Source: Hydrogenoanaerobacterium saccharovorans
GTDB taxonomy: Bacteria; Bacillota; Clostridia; Oscillospirales; Ruminococcaceae
Direction of reading: 5' to 3'
Assembly: GCF_003814745.1 (NCBI RefSeq)
Contig: NZ_RKRD01000001.1
Span: forward strand, 1,922,001-1,986,000
Length of the DNA: 64,000 nucleotides
In this document: positions 26,136 through 34,565 of the stretch, one piece after another
Position numbering within the stretch: position 1 is the first letter of the stretch
Layout: each line of letters starts with the position of its first letter
Translations under genes and position numbers: made by a program
The notes under the pieces: generated by a model
The model's input: the letters and a program-made list of their open reading frames with translations, nothing else
Databases searched by the model: none
Told to the model about the DNA's origin: nothing

Positions 26136-27422
26136 TTAACCGTTGTTATTTTTATAAGCTGTTTGTGCTGCCTCTTGCACAATATCGAAAGATACATTAT
26201 TTACCCGTGCAGCGTTTTTCACATCAGAAAACTCTGGTTTCTGCTTTTGAACACCATACCCACTTGCTTTTTTGATGCGAACAGCACCATATGGTGTTTC
26301 AACCGTATCAAAATCGTACTTTAAAATGGTACGCGAACACATTTTTTTGCGTACACCCAGTGTTGTTGTATGTTTCAAAATCAGTTCAGATAGTTTCTGT
26401 GCATCCAGAGGACGGCACAGGCAGGTGAGCATGACTGCCGGTCTGCCCTTTTTCATATATATCGGCGCAGTAAATGCATCCAGTGCCCCCTCTTCCATCA
26501 AAATCTCAACCGCACAGCTAATTGCTTCCCCTGTCATATCATCTAAATTGCAGCTTAGCTCTGCAATTTCGTCGGCACCTGTACCGGTTTCGCCTAAATG
26601 AGCTCGCACACAGTTGGCAACGGCAAAATCTTTTTTACCCATCCCGTAACCTGTTTTTTCTACGCAGATGACAGGCATTGTACCAAAACGTGTAGCAAAA
26701 TGCTTCAGCAATGCTGCGCCCGTAGGGGTACATAGTTCTGCATTGATTTCTCCGCCGTAAATGGGGACTCCTGTTAAAATTTCGGCGGTTGCAGGTGCAG
26801 GTACGGGTAAGATACCATGCGCACATTTTACCTGCCCGCTGCCCACGTGGATGGGAGACACAACAACTTCATCGGGCGAAAGTAATTCCATCAACAAGCA
26901 GCAGCCCACCACATCCGCAACAGCATCTTTTGAGCCAACTTCGTGGAAATGCACTTGCTCGACTGGCTTGCCATGCGCTTTGGCTTCTGCCTGTGCAATC
27001 AGGTTGTAAACTGCCAAAGCGTCAGCTTTCACTTTGTCGGAAAGCGGGAGATTGGATATCATGTCTGTAATTTCATCCATGCCCGCGTGATGATGCTCAT
27101 GGGCATGGCCGTGATTGTGTTCATGCTCGTGATGATGGTGCTCATGTTCGTGCATGTGACCATGCGTATGGCTATGGGCGTGCTCAGCGCAGCCTAAACT
27201 TACATCATAGCTGTGTTCTTCTTCACCGTTGACCAAAACCTCTATCGAACTTCCTTTAATTCCGCATTTTTCAGCGGATTTATGGGTGAGTTTCACCCCT
27301 TGTATACCTAGAGAATTCATCGTATCAATAAAACATTGGGGACGGTCGTACAATTCCAACAACGCCGCCATGAGCATATCACCTGCTGCACCCATATTGC
27401 ATTCTAAAAATAACGTTTTCAT
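26136..27422 (-). CDS. larC: Nickel-pincer cofactor biosynthesis protein LarC
   Basis: This 428-residue full-length LarC inserts nickel into the pyridinium bis-thiocarboxylate mononucleotide in a CTP-dependent cyclometallation. The N-terminal domain starts FLECNMGAAGDMLMAALLEL. Residues 80-115 hold a striking His/Glu-rich insert with about 20 histidines that would bind nickel. The middle has HFHEVGSKDAVADVVG, ILPVPAPATAEIL and ELCTPTGAALLKHF, and the C-terminal domain continues from AELSCNLDDMTGEAI. It is encoded as one frame, without the frameshift seen in Lactobacillus. The start overlaps the larB stop (ATGA), giving translational coupling in larE-larB-larC. Confidence 0.96.
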   Translation of the reverse strand: MKTLFLECNMGAAGDMLMAALLELYDRPQCFIDTMNSLGIQGVKLTHKSAEKCGIKGSSIEVLVNGEEEHSYDVSLGCAEHAHSHTHGHMHEHEHHHHEHEHNHGHAHEHHHAGMDEITDMISNLPLSDKVKADALAVYNLIAQAEAKAHGKPVEQVHFHEVGSKDAVADVVGCCLLMELLSPDEVVVSPIHVGSGQVKCAHGILPVPAPATAEILTGVPIYGGEINAELCTPTGAALLKHFATRFGTMPVICVEKTGYGMGKKDFAVANCVRAHLGETGTGADEIAELSCNLDDMTGEAISCAVEILMEEGALDAFTAPIYMKKGRPAVMLTCLCRPLDAQKLSELILKHTTTLGVRKKMCSRTILKYDFDTVETPYGAVRIKKASGYGVQKQKPEFSDVKNAARVNNVSFDIVQEAAQTAYKNNNG

Positions 27423-28177
27423 ACTGCCCCTCCTATATGGTTAATCATACTTGCAAGATACCCTGCGCCAAAGCCATTGTCGATATTGACCACACTTACA
27501 CCGCTTGCACAAGAATTCAGCATAGAAAGCAGTGCAGAAACGCCCCCAAAACTTGCACCATAACCGATACTGGTTGGCACAGCAATGACAGGGCAATCTA
27601 CCAAACCACCTACCACGCTAGCAAGGGCGCCCTCCATACCCGCAACGGCAATTACCACTTTTGCCTGCATCAATACATCCAAATTTGCCAATAGACGGTG
27701 CAAACCTGCAACTCCCACATCGTACAAGCGTTCCACCTCATTGCCAAGCACTTCGGCAGTGAGAGCTGCCTCCTCAGCCACGGCAAGGTCGCTTGTTCCG
27801 CCTGTTGCAACCACAATCTTACCTTGCGCGGTAACCTCTTTGCACCTGCCTACAATACCTATTTTGGGTATAGGGTGATAATCCAATGCAATACTCTCTT
27901 GAACAAATTCAGCGGCATCCCCGCTCATCCGCGTAATAAGTATATTTTCGGCGCCGCGATCTGACATTGCTTTTACAATCCCCAAAATCTGTTCAGGGGT
28001 TTTACCCTGCCCGTATATCACTTCAGGAACGCCCTGGCGAATACCGCGGTGATGGTCTATTTTTGCATAGCCCAAATCTTCAAACGGGCTTAATTTTAGT
28101 TTTAAAAGCGCCTCTTCGGGCGCGGCAGTGCCGTCTTTTACTTGATGAAGCAATTCAAGAATTTGATGCTTATCCAT
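27419..28177 (-). CDS. larB: Nickel-pincer cofactor biosynthesis protein LarB
   Basis: This 252-residue enzyme carboxylates nicotinic acid adenine dinucleotide at C5 and hydrolyses the phosphoanhydride, the first step of nickel-pincer nucleotide synthesis. The C-terminal half is PurE-like (VATGGTSDLAVAEEA, VAGMEGALASVVGGLVDCPV, TSIGYGASFGG). The N-terminal stretch includes DHHRGIRQGVPEVIYGQGKT, typical of LarB. It follows larE with 39 bases between them and an AGGAGG ribosome site. No residue losses are evident. Confidence 0.96.
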   Translation of the reverse strand: MDKHQILELLHQVKDGTAAPEEALLKLKLSPFEDLGYAKIDHHRGIRQGVPEVIYGQGKTPEQILGIVKAMSDRGAENILITRMSGDAAEFVQESIALDYHPIPKIGIVGRCKEVTAQGKIVVATGGTSDLAVAEEAALTAEVLGNEVERLYDVGVAGLHRLLANLDVLMQAKVVIAVAGMEGALASVVGGLVDCPVIAVPTSIGYGASFGGVSALLSMLNSCASGVSVVNIDNGFGAGYLASMINHIGGAV

Positions 28178-28216
28178 AATATCCTCCTGTACAACTGCAA
28201 TTCTATTCTATATTAC

Positions 28217-28969
28217 TTACCCACGCGGATTCAAATCCAGTAAGATGTCTTTAAAGTTTGGTGAGAGTTCTTTCTGTATTTCGGCATGCAGGCGCACTGC
28301 TTTTTCAAACTGTTCAGCCGGCAGTTGGAGCTTTGCACATTCCCCATCGCCCATAACACGGACACGTAAATTTGAAAAGCCCATAGAAAAAAGTGCGCCT
28401 TCTGCCAGTTCAACCTTTTTCAGCACAGCTTCGCTAATTGCAGTACCTGTGGGTATGCGTGTTGCAAGGCAGGCATACGCCGGTTTATCGTGCGTAACAA
28501 GCCCCGCTTTTTGAGAGAGCGTGCGTATTTCCGCTTTGGTTATGCCACATTCACGCAGTGGTGAGCGCACCGAAAGTTCGGCAAGTGCTTTCATACCGGG
28601 GCGGTCGCTGCAGTCATCCGAGGCATTGGTTCCATCAATCAGCAATGTATACCCTTCACCCTTTGCTGCTTGCTTCATCAATGTAAACAGTGCGGTTTTG
28701 CAGTGGTAACAACGGTCTGCAGGGTTTGCCACCACCACAGGGTGCTCAAACACATCGTGGCGAAGTACCGTAAGCGGAACATCGATCTGTTTGGCAAGCT
28801 GAATGGCATCTTCCAATTCAAACTCGGGCTGAAATGCGGTTTTGATAAAAAATGCATGAACATCACAGCCATATTGCTTTGCAGCATACAGCAAATAGGT
28901 TGAATCAACTCCGCCCGAAAATGCAATTGCTGCACGGGGGTTTTGTTTAAAAAAGGTTTGTAAAGTCAT
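28217..28969 (-). CDS. larE: Sulfur transferase LarE
   Basis: This 250-residue ATP pyrophosphatase-type enzyme converts the two carboxylates of the LarB product to thiocarboxylates, donating sulfur from a sacrificed cysteine or from a cluster-bound sulfide in some species. The PP-loop is AIAFSGGVDSTYLLYAA near residue 17. Cysteines occur in DRCYHCKTALF near 87 and in KPAYACLATRIP near 155; the latter region carries the sacrificial cysteine in the lactobacillar enzyme. The start is ATG 28969 after GGGAGA; the frame extends to TTG 28975. It is the first gene after a promoter, structured leader and terminator. Confidence 0.95.
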   Translation of the reverse strand: MTLQTFFKQNPRAAIAFSGGVDSTYLLYAAKQYGCDVHAFFIKTAFQPEFELEDAIQLAKQIDVPLTVLRHDVFEHPVVVANPADRCYHCKTALFTLMKQAAKGEGYTLLIDGTNASDDCSDRPGMKALAELSVRSPLRECGITKAEIRTLSQKAGLVTHDKPAYACLATRIPTGTAISEAVLKKVELAEGALFSMGFSNLRVRVMGDGECAKLQLPAEQFEKAVRLHAEIQKELSPNFKDILLDLNPRG

Positions 28970-28990
28970 AACCAATCTCCCTTAAATCCC

Positions 28991-29117
28991 AAAAATAAAA
29001 GGCTCACATGGTATGTGAGCCTTCTGGCAAATGTCTTTCGGCTTCTGCCGTCAGACTATATTCAATATAAGTTATTACTGTTTGGCTTCTGCCTATCAAA
29101 CAAATTTCTATTTGTCT
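28991..29117 (-). ncRNA. Structured leader with terminator before larE (putative riboswitch)
   Basis: The transcript from the promoter at 29124-29152 would carry a hairpin ACAAAT/ATTTGT, two GGC-AGAA-GCC stem-loops at 29084-29093 and 29040-29049 (the second flanked by GTCT/AGAC and extended by one C-G pair), and a perfect 11-base-pair terminator (28999-29009 with 29013-29023) followed by a T-rich run. Leader hairpins plus a terminator ahead of the first codon are the usual form of a transcription attenuator. I cannot match it to a known class. Ligands to consider are nickel, the cofactor or a precursor. Confidence 0.6.
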
Positions 29118-29123
29118 TAATAT

Positions 29124-29152
29124 AGTTTACAATACCGCACCCTGCTTGTCAA
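29124..29152 (-). promoter_or_regulatory. Promoter of the larEBC operon
   Basis: A perfect -35 TTGACA (minus strand, 29147-29152) and a -10 TAAACT (29124-29129) are separated by 17 bases. Transcription would start near 29117. Confidence 0.8.
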
Positions 29153-29191
29153 TTATTACTTTATTTTTTTTACTAATATGGTATAATAACC

Positions 29192-29263
29192 ACAAGGCGA
29201 TTTGTTCGCGTTGCCAGTGCCGCGCGATGCACGATTATATCGTATCCGCTTTGCGGATATGAT
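29192..29263. repeat. REP-like palindromic element
   Basis: An 11-base-pair hairpin with a TTT loop (29239-29249 with 29253-29263, core TATCCGC) is preceded by a GC-rich stretch unlike its AT-rich surroundings. Elements like this are often repeated in clostridial genomes. I cannot show other copies in this window. Confidence 0.4.
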
Positions 29264-29387
29264 GAACACCTCATGTTTATGATATAATACAGGTATGAAT
29301 AAAAGCAAAACTCATAAGCTTTGTATTTGTAATGCCCAAGCAGGCTATAATAAACAATACTATTAACGAGAAAAGCAGGAGACTTTT

Positions 29388-29798
29388 ATGAAAATTGTTG
29401 TAATAGACGGACAAGGCGGAGGCATGGGAAGATCGATTGTAGAGCGACTGCGAACAGAACTGCCTAACGCCGAAATTATTGCAGCGGGTACCAACGCAAC
29501 AGCTACCTCCAGTATGCTGAAAGCGGGCGCCAGTGTAGGTGCAACCGGTGAAAATGCAGTTGTATATAACTGTGCGCATTCCGACATTATTATAGGCCCC
29601 ATCGGTATTATTCTTGCTAATGCCATGCTTGGCGAAATTACCCCAGCCATGGCTTGTGCTGTTGCAACCAGTAATGCAAAGGTTGTTTTAATTCCTGTTG
29701 CAAAATGCCATGCACATATCGTTGGAATAGAAGAAAAGCCCATGTCTCGTTATATTGAAGAAGCAATTGGTATCGTGCTCGGCTTTTACAAGGCTTGA
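29388..29798 (+). CDS. DUF3842 family protein
   Basis: This 136-residue protein starts IVVIDGQGGGMGRSIVERL, a nucleotide-binding-like Gly-rich loop, and contains VYNCAHSDIIIGPIGIILANAML. It matches the DUF3842 family, which is small, cytosolic and of unknown function and occurs widely in Clostridia. It has cysteine and histidine residues (YNCAHSD, AKCHAHIVG) that could bind a metal. It is divergent from the larEBC operon and directly upstream of the nickel/peptide ABC operon, whose promoter -35 lies inside its last codons. A nickel-related role is suggested only by position. The start follows AGGAGA. Confidence 0.8.
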   Translation: MKIVVIDGQGGGMGRSIVERLRTELPNAEIIAAGTNATATSSMLKAGASVGATGENAVVYNCAHSDIIIGPIGIILANAMLGEITPAMACAVATSNAKVVLIPVAKCHAHIVGIEEKPMSRYIEEAIGIVLGFYKA

Positions 29799-29824
29799 CA
29801 ACCCATGTTTTTTTGATGTATAAT
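29795..29824 (+). promoter_or_regulatory. Promoter of the nickel/peptide ABC operon
   Basis: TTGACA at 29795-29800 and TATAAT at 29819-29824 are both perfect, spaced by 18 bases. The -35 overlaps the end of the DUF3842 gene. Transcription would begin near 29831. Confidence 0.85.
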
Positions 29825-29830
29825 TAATAC

Positions 29831-29999
29831 AATGCCTTAGAATTGCGGATTTCTTTGTTACCTGAAGGTAGCTTAAGAAGCATAAGAATTATGATTTACC
29901 GCTGATATGAAGGCAGAATAAACAAAATTAAATCTGCTATAGAAATCATGAAGATTTTTTACCCGTTCTAGACGGGAACAAGGTCTTCATGTTTTTTTA
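29831..29999 (+). ncRNA. Four-helix leader with terminator before the ABC operon (putative riboswitch)
   Basis: TGCCTT (29833-29838) pairs with AAGGCA (29910-29915) and encloses three further helices: GCGG/CCGC (29845/29899), TACC/GGTA (29859/29867) and CTTA/TAAG (29872/29883). The 3' strand of the closing helix can instead pair as GCAGA/TCTGC (29913/29933). A terminator follows (CATGAAGA at 29947 with TCTTCATG at 29984, inner CCCG/CGGG) and ends in seven T. This is the form of a metabolite or metal riboswitch that controls termination. The class is not recognised. Confidence 0.6.
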
Positions 30000-30038
30000 T
30001 GCCCAAAACCGGCTCAATACCGGAAAGGAGGCGGTAAA

Positions 30039-31034
30039 GTGCACAGTAACACCCTATGCTATTTTTTTAAGAAAGCAGCACAGCTCATTGTTAGCTTGTT
30101 TGCGCTTTCGCTGATTGTGTTCTGTATTTCCCGGTGCGCTCCCGGGGATCCACTTAAATCGTATTACGGTGAGAGTGTAGAGCGTATGAGCACAGTACAG
30201 AAGAATGCAGCAATGGAAAAACTGGGACTGAACAAACCTCTCTCTACACAATATATTCTATGGTTAAAAAGCTCTTTTCGGGGTAATTTTGGCATATCAC
30301 TAAAATATAAGCAAAGCGTTACGCGGGTTATAGCAGGCGTATACCAAAACACATTACTGCTTGGCGGGCTCTCTTACGTGCTTACTTTTACATTGTCTCT
30401 TTTACTTGGTATATTTTGTTGCTTGCACGAAGATACGCTTATAGACCGATTTATTTGCAAAACAGGCACAATTACAAACAGTATCCCCTCTTTTTGGATT
30501 TCGCTTGTATTGTTATTGGTTTTCAGTGTACAGCTGGGGTTACTCCCATCGGGTGGTGCATACGCAATCGGCGAAGCAAATAATCTAATCAGCCGTATCA
30601 AACATTTAATTTTACCGCTTACCGTTATGATTTTAAGCCACCTGTGGTACTATGGCTATTTGGCTCGCAACCTGCTTTTGGAAGAAATTCGCAAAGGCTA
30701 TGTGCCGCTTTGTAAAATGAAGGGGCTTTCTCGCAACCAAATTGTTTGGCGGCACTGCCTGCGCAACATGCTGCCCTCGTATATCAGCATAATGGCAATT
30801 TCTATCCCACACATTGTAGGGGGCACTTATGTTGTTGAAAAAGTGTTTTCTTATCCCGGATTAGGCACACTGTGCTTTGAAAGTGCCAAGTACCACGATT
30901 ACAATATGCTCATGCTACTTTGCCTAATCACCGGTACACTGGTGATTATCGGTAATATTCTTGCACAAATCATCAACGATAGCATCAACCCTCGTATGAA
31001 GCATGACAGGGGGTATCTAAATGTCGAACGATGA
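30039..31034 (+). CDS. Nickel/dipeptide ABC transporter permease (NikB/DppB-like)
   Basis: This 331-residue permease has six membrane helices, the N-terminal APGDPLKSYYGE signature of the peptide/nickel family and the EAA-type loop YVPLCKMKGLSRNQIVWRHC. The start is GTG 30039 with AAAGGAGGCGG. It forms a channel with the next permease. Sequence alone does not separate nickel from peptide transport, but the location beside larEBC and under a leader with a terminator favours nickel or a nickel chelate. The family assignment is firm. Confidence 0.93.
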   Translation: MHSNTLCYFFKKAAQLIVSLFALSLIVFCISRCAPGDPLKSYYGESVERMSTVQKNAAMEKLGLNKPLSTQYILWLKSSFRGNFGISLKYKQSVTRVIAGVYQNTLLLGGLSYVLTFTLSLLLGIFCCLHEDTLIDRFICKTGTITNSIPSFWISLVLLLVFSVQLGLLPSGGAYAIGEANNLISRIKHLILPLTVMILSHLWYYGYLARNLLLEEIRKGYVPLCKMKGLSRNQIVWRHCLRNMLPSYISIMAISIPHIVGGTYVVEKVFSYPGLGTLCFESAKYHDYNMLMLLCLITGTLVIIGNILAQIINDSINPRMKHDRGYLNVER

Positions 31035-31911
31035 TTTTAATCTGGTGAGTGCCGAACTGCCCCAAAAATTACTACCCGTTGCGGGCTGCAAAAAGCGTAA
31101 AAAAAATAAGCCGATTATTTCTATGGTGCTGCTCGCTGCCATTTTGCTTGGGTGCCTGTTTGCAGAAGTAGTAATGAACCACAGCCCCACTTATATGAAC
31201 CTTGCTGATGCAGGAACACCGCCGTGTGCAAAATTTTGGTTTGGTACCGATGCTATGGGGCGCGATATTTTCTCAATGCTTTGGTACGGGGGAAGAATTT
31301 CGCTTTTCATAGGGCTTGCCGCTACCGCAATATCACTTTTTATCGCCGTTCTTTACGGCAGCGTCAGCGGGTTTGCATGCGAAGCAGTGGACGATGCAAT
31401 GATGCGTATTACCGAAATATTAATCAGCATCCCCTCTATCCTTATCATCATTCTGATTCAAGCGGCAATCGGGCAAAATAATCCGCTCTCTGTTGCATTG
31501 GTAATTGGCCTGACGGGTTGGATGAATATTGCCAAAATGGTTCGGGGAGAAGTTCTTCAAATCCGTTCAAACAGTTATATTATAGCCTCCAAATGCATGA
31601 ACGGCAGTTTTTGGCATATATTAAGAAATCATATTCTTCCAAACCTGATTTCTCCTTTGCTGTTTATGGCAGTTACCAGTGTAGGCAGTGCCATTGCTGC
31701 AGAATCCACCTTAAGCTTTTTGGGCATCGGCCTGCCGCTTGAAGTAGTGTCGTGGGGCAGCATGCTTTCACTTGCCGACCGCGCATTGCTTTCAGGTGAT
31801 TGGTGGGTCATTCTTATCCCGGGGCTTTTTTTAGTAGTAACATTGGTATGCATCACAGATATCGGCAATTATCTGCGAAAAGAGAACAACCGTGGCTGCA
31901 GTTACCTGTAG
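31021..31911 (+). CDS. Nickel/dipeptide ABC transporter permease (NikC/DppC-like)
   Basis: This 296-residue permease overlaps the previous gene by 14 bases. It has about six membrane helices, FGTDAMGRDIFSMLWYGGR near residue 75 (a hallmark of DppC/NikC proteins) and the loop YIIASKCMNGSFWHILRNHI. It pairs with the upstream permease. Start ATG follows GGGGGTATC. The family is certain; the solute is inferred to be nickel from context. Confidence 0.93.
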   Translation: MSNDDFNLVSAELPQKLLPVAGCKKRKKNKPIISMVLLAAILLGCLFAEVVMNHSPTYMNLADAGTPPCAKFWFGTDAMGRDIFSMLWYGGRISLFIGLAATAISLFIAVLYGSVSGFACEAVDDAMMRITEILISIPSILIIILIQAAIGQNNPLSVALVIGLTGWMNIAKMVRGEVLQIRSNSYIIASKCMNGSFWHILRNHILPNLISPLLFMAVTSVGSAIAAESTLSFLGIGLPLEVVSWGSMLSLADRALLSGDWWVILIPGLFLVVTLVCITDIGNYLRKENNRGCSYL

Positions 31912-31941
31912 CACACACCCTAATAGAAAGGACTATTTACT

Positions 31942-33498
31942 ATGAAGCTGAAACATCTGGCAATTCTTTTTCTTATGTTGGTGATGACTTTTACATCCTC
32001 ATGCGGGCAAAAGCCTGCATCTTCCACCACCTCAGATGCGACCCCCAAAACCACTTTAGTATATGGCAGCAATGATTACAGCAGTATCAACCCTGCTTTA
32101 TATGAGCACGGCGAAATAAATTCGCTTATTTTTTCGGGGCTTACCGCTCGTGATAAAGACAATAAAATTACGGCGGGGTTGGCAGAAAGCTGGGAGTATG
32201 ACAAAGATACTTTTGTGTATACCTTTCATCTGCGCAAAGGTGTGTTATGGCACGATGGCAAACCGTTTACCTCGAAGGATGTTAAGTTTACGCTGGGGGC
32301 AATTATGAACCCCGATAATGCATCAGAAATTGCATCCAATTACGAGGACATCACTGCCATTGAAACACCCGATGAAAACATCGTAAAAATCAATTTAAAA
32401 GCACCGAATGTCGCTATGCTTGATTACCTTACCATCGGCATACTGCCTGCTCATCTGCTCGACGGTAAAGACCTTGCCAGCGACTCGTTTAATCAAAGCC
32501 CCGTTGGAACAGGGCCGTATAAATTAACCGAATGGGACTTTGGGCAGAGCATTATTCTTGAAAAAAATACCAACTATTATCTTGGTGAGCCCAAAATCGA
32601 GCGCATTATCTTTAAGATTGTCCCTGATACCAAAGCTCGTGCCCTGCAGCTGAAGTCGGGCGAATTGGATATGGCACAAATTACCCCGCAAGATGCAGAA
32701 GAATTTAAAAAAGGTGACCATTACCAAGTTTACAATATGAATACGTCCGATTACCGCGGTATTCTTTACAACTTTAACAATCCTTTGTTCCGCGACCATC
32801 GCGAGCTGCCCGCCGCACTGAGCTATGCAATCGACCGTCAGCCGATTATTGACAGCGTGCTGCTGGGCAAAGGCAAAGTTGCATATTCCCCCTTGCAAAT
32901 GAGTGAATACAATAACCCCGATATAGAAAAATACGACTACAACCCTGAAAAGGCAAAATCACTGCTGCAAGCAGGCGGCTGGAAACAGGGCGCAGACGGA
33001 ATTTACGAAAAAGATGGTACGCGCCTTGCCTTTACCATCAATTGCAGTGAAGGCGATCAGGTACGTGTAGATATGGCGAATATATGCGCACAGCAACTGC
33101 GCGAAATCGGTGCAGATGTTAAGGTTGCAGTGAATGCACAGACAGACTGGGAAAACCAAGACAGCTATCTCATCGGCTGGGGCAGCCCCTTCGACCCGGA
33201 CGACCATACCTACAAGGTGTTTGGTACCAACAAAGGCTCCAACTTCAGCGCCTACTCCAACGCAAAAGTAGACGAACTGCTGAAAAAAGCACGTGAAACA
33301 GATATCACCGCAGATCGCCTCAAATACTATCGTGATTTTCAAACAGAGCTTGCCAAAGACCCTGCCTACACTTTTATTGCCTATGTGGATGCAATTTATG
33401 TTACGGACAAAAATATCAGCGGAATTACAGAGAGCACCGTTCTTGGGCACCATGGAGTGGGGATATTTTGGAATGTTGCCGATTGGGCAATTGCATAA
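31942..33498 (+). CDS. Nickel/dipeptide ABC substrate-binding lipoprotein
   Basis: This 518-residue family 5 solute-binding protein has a lipoprotein signal (lipobox TSSC) and a Ser/Thr-rich linker. The core includes LVYGSNDYSSINPALYEHGE, FHLRKGVLWHDGKPFTSKDV and PVGTGPYKLTEWDFGQS, all typical of DppA/NikA-type binders. Nickel binders of this family capture metal through a chelator, so the ligand would be a nickel complex or a peptide. The start follows AGAAAGGAC. It is the third gene of the five-gene operon. Confidence 0.92.
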   Translation: MKLKHLAILFLMLVMTFTSSCGQKPASSTTSDATPKTTLVYGSNDYSSINPALYEHGEINSLIFSGLTARDKDNKITAGLAESWEYDKDTFVYTFHLRKGVLWHDGKPFTSKDVKFTLGAIMNPDNASEIASNYEDITAIETPDENIVKINLKAPNVAMLDYLTIGILPAHLLDGKDLASDSFNQSPVGTGPYKLTEWDFGQSIILEKNTNYYLGEPKIERIIFKIVPDTKARALQLKSGELDMAQITPQDAEEFKKGDHYQVYNMNTSDYRGILYNFNNPLFRDHRELPAALSYAIDRQPIIDSVLLGKGKVAYSPLQMSEYNNPDIEKYDYNPEKAKSLLQAGGWKQGADGIYEKDGTRLAFTINCSEGDQVRVDMANICAQQLREIGADVKVAVNAQTDWENQDSYLIGWGSPFDPDDHTYKVFGTNKGSNFSAYSNAKVDELLKKARETDITADRLKYYRDFQTELAKDPAYTFIAYVDAIYVTDKNISGITESTVLGHHGVGIFWNVADWAIA

Positions 33499-33527
33499 AT
33501 TGATTACCAAATGATAAAGGAGGGTTG

Positions 33528-34565
33528 ATGTTGGGTACATTGCTGAAAGTAAATGATGTGCACATTGATTTTAATACCGATTACGGTGTTATACAAGCAG
33601 TACGCGGTGTTTCATTTGAACTAAACGCGGGCGAAACCCTAGCCATTGTGGGTGAATCGGGTTGCGGCAAAAGCGTACTGTGCAAAAGCATTGCACGTAT
33701 ATTGCCCCACTCAGGCTTAATCAGAGAGGGGAATGTCTACTTTAACGGCATAGATTTGACGCTTCTCTCCCCCAAAGAAATGAATCGCATTCGAGGTAAA
33801 GAAATAGCCATGGTGTTTCAAGATGCATTCTCGGCACTCGATCCAACTTGTACCATCGGCTCTCAGATTATCGAGGCAATCCGCATCCATGAAAAAATCA
33901 GCCGCAATGAAGCAAAAAGGCGTGCTATACAGCTGCTTGGACAGGTAGAGATTGACTCCCCTCAGCAGCGGTTAACGCAGTATCCGCATCAATTTTCGGG
34001 CGGGATGTGCCAACGAGTTGTACTCGCCATTGCATTGGCGTGCGGCCCTAAACTGCTGATTGCAGACGAACCCACCACCGCATTGGACGGTACCATTCAA
34101 GCGCAAATTTTAAAGCTTATAAAAAATTTGCAAAAAACAACGAAAGCAGCTACCCTCTTTATCACCCATGATTTAAGCGTTGCCGCACAAATTGCACAGC
34201 GCATAGCGGTGATGTATGCAGGTAAAATCGTAGAAATCGGTACAACGCAAGAGATTTTTGGCAACCCCCGTCACCCTTATACGTGGGCACTGATGTCGTC
34301 GCTGCCGGCTAACAGCCCCAACAAGCAGCCATTACGCAGTATACCCGGTTTGCCCCCCAATTTGCTGCACCCACCTTGCGGGGATGCTTTTGCAGCACGC
34401 AATGCCTATGCACTTGCAATTGATTATAAGCAAGAGCCGCCATTGTTTCAGGTTAGTAACACACATTTCGCTGCTACCTGGCTGCTCGACCCGCGAGCCC
34501 CTGAAATAACACCACCCATCAGTATTGGGCAAAACAACAACCGCAGAGGTGAACCGAATGAATGA
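33528..34565 (+). CDS. Nickel/dipeptide ABC transporter ATPase (NikD/DppD-like)
   Basis: This 345-residue ATPase has Walker A GESGCGKSV near residue 38, signature FSGGMCQRVVLAIALACGP near 155, Walker B LLIADEPTTALDG and the oligopeptide-type C-terminal region (HPYTWALMSSLP). The C-terminus from about 285 is divergent: it lacks the usual cysteines that bind an iron-sulfur cluster in some DppD proteins (one Cys in HPPCGDAF). The start is ATG 33528 after AGGAGGG. It heterodimerises with the next ATPase, whose start overlaps its end by eight bases. Confidence 0.93.
   Translation: MLGTLLKVNDVHIDFNTDYGVIQAVRGVSFELNAGETLAIVGESGCGKSVLCKSIARILPHSGLIREGNVYFNGIDLTLLSPKEMNRIRGKEIAMVFQDAFSALDPTCTIGSQIIEAIRIHEKISRNEAKRRAIQLLGQVEIDSPQQRLTQYPHQFSGGMCQRVVLAIALACGPKLLIADEPTTALDGTIQAQILKLIKNLQKTTKAATLFITHDLSVAAQIAQRIAVMYAGKIVEIGTTQEIFGNPRHPYTWALMSSLPANSPNKQPLRSIPGLPPNLLHPPCGDAFAARNAYALAIDYKQEPPLFQVSNTHFAATWLLDPRAPEITPPISIGQNNNRRGEPNE

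Noticed and set aside
32959..33540. 193-codon open frame on the minus strand opposite the nickel/peptide binding-protein gene
   Set aside because: It is a shadow of a strongly supported gene, has no ribosome site and encodes a low-complexity Ile/Cys/Phe-rich product.
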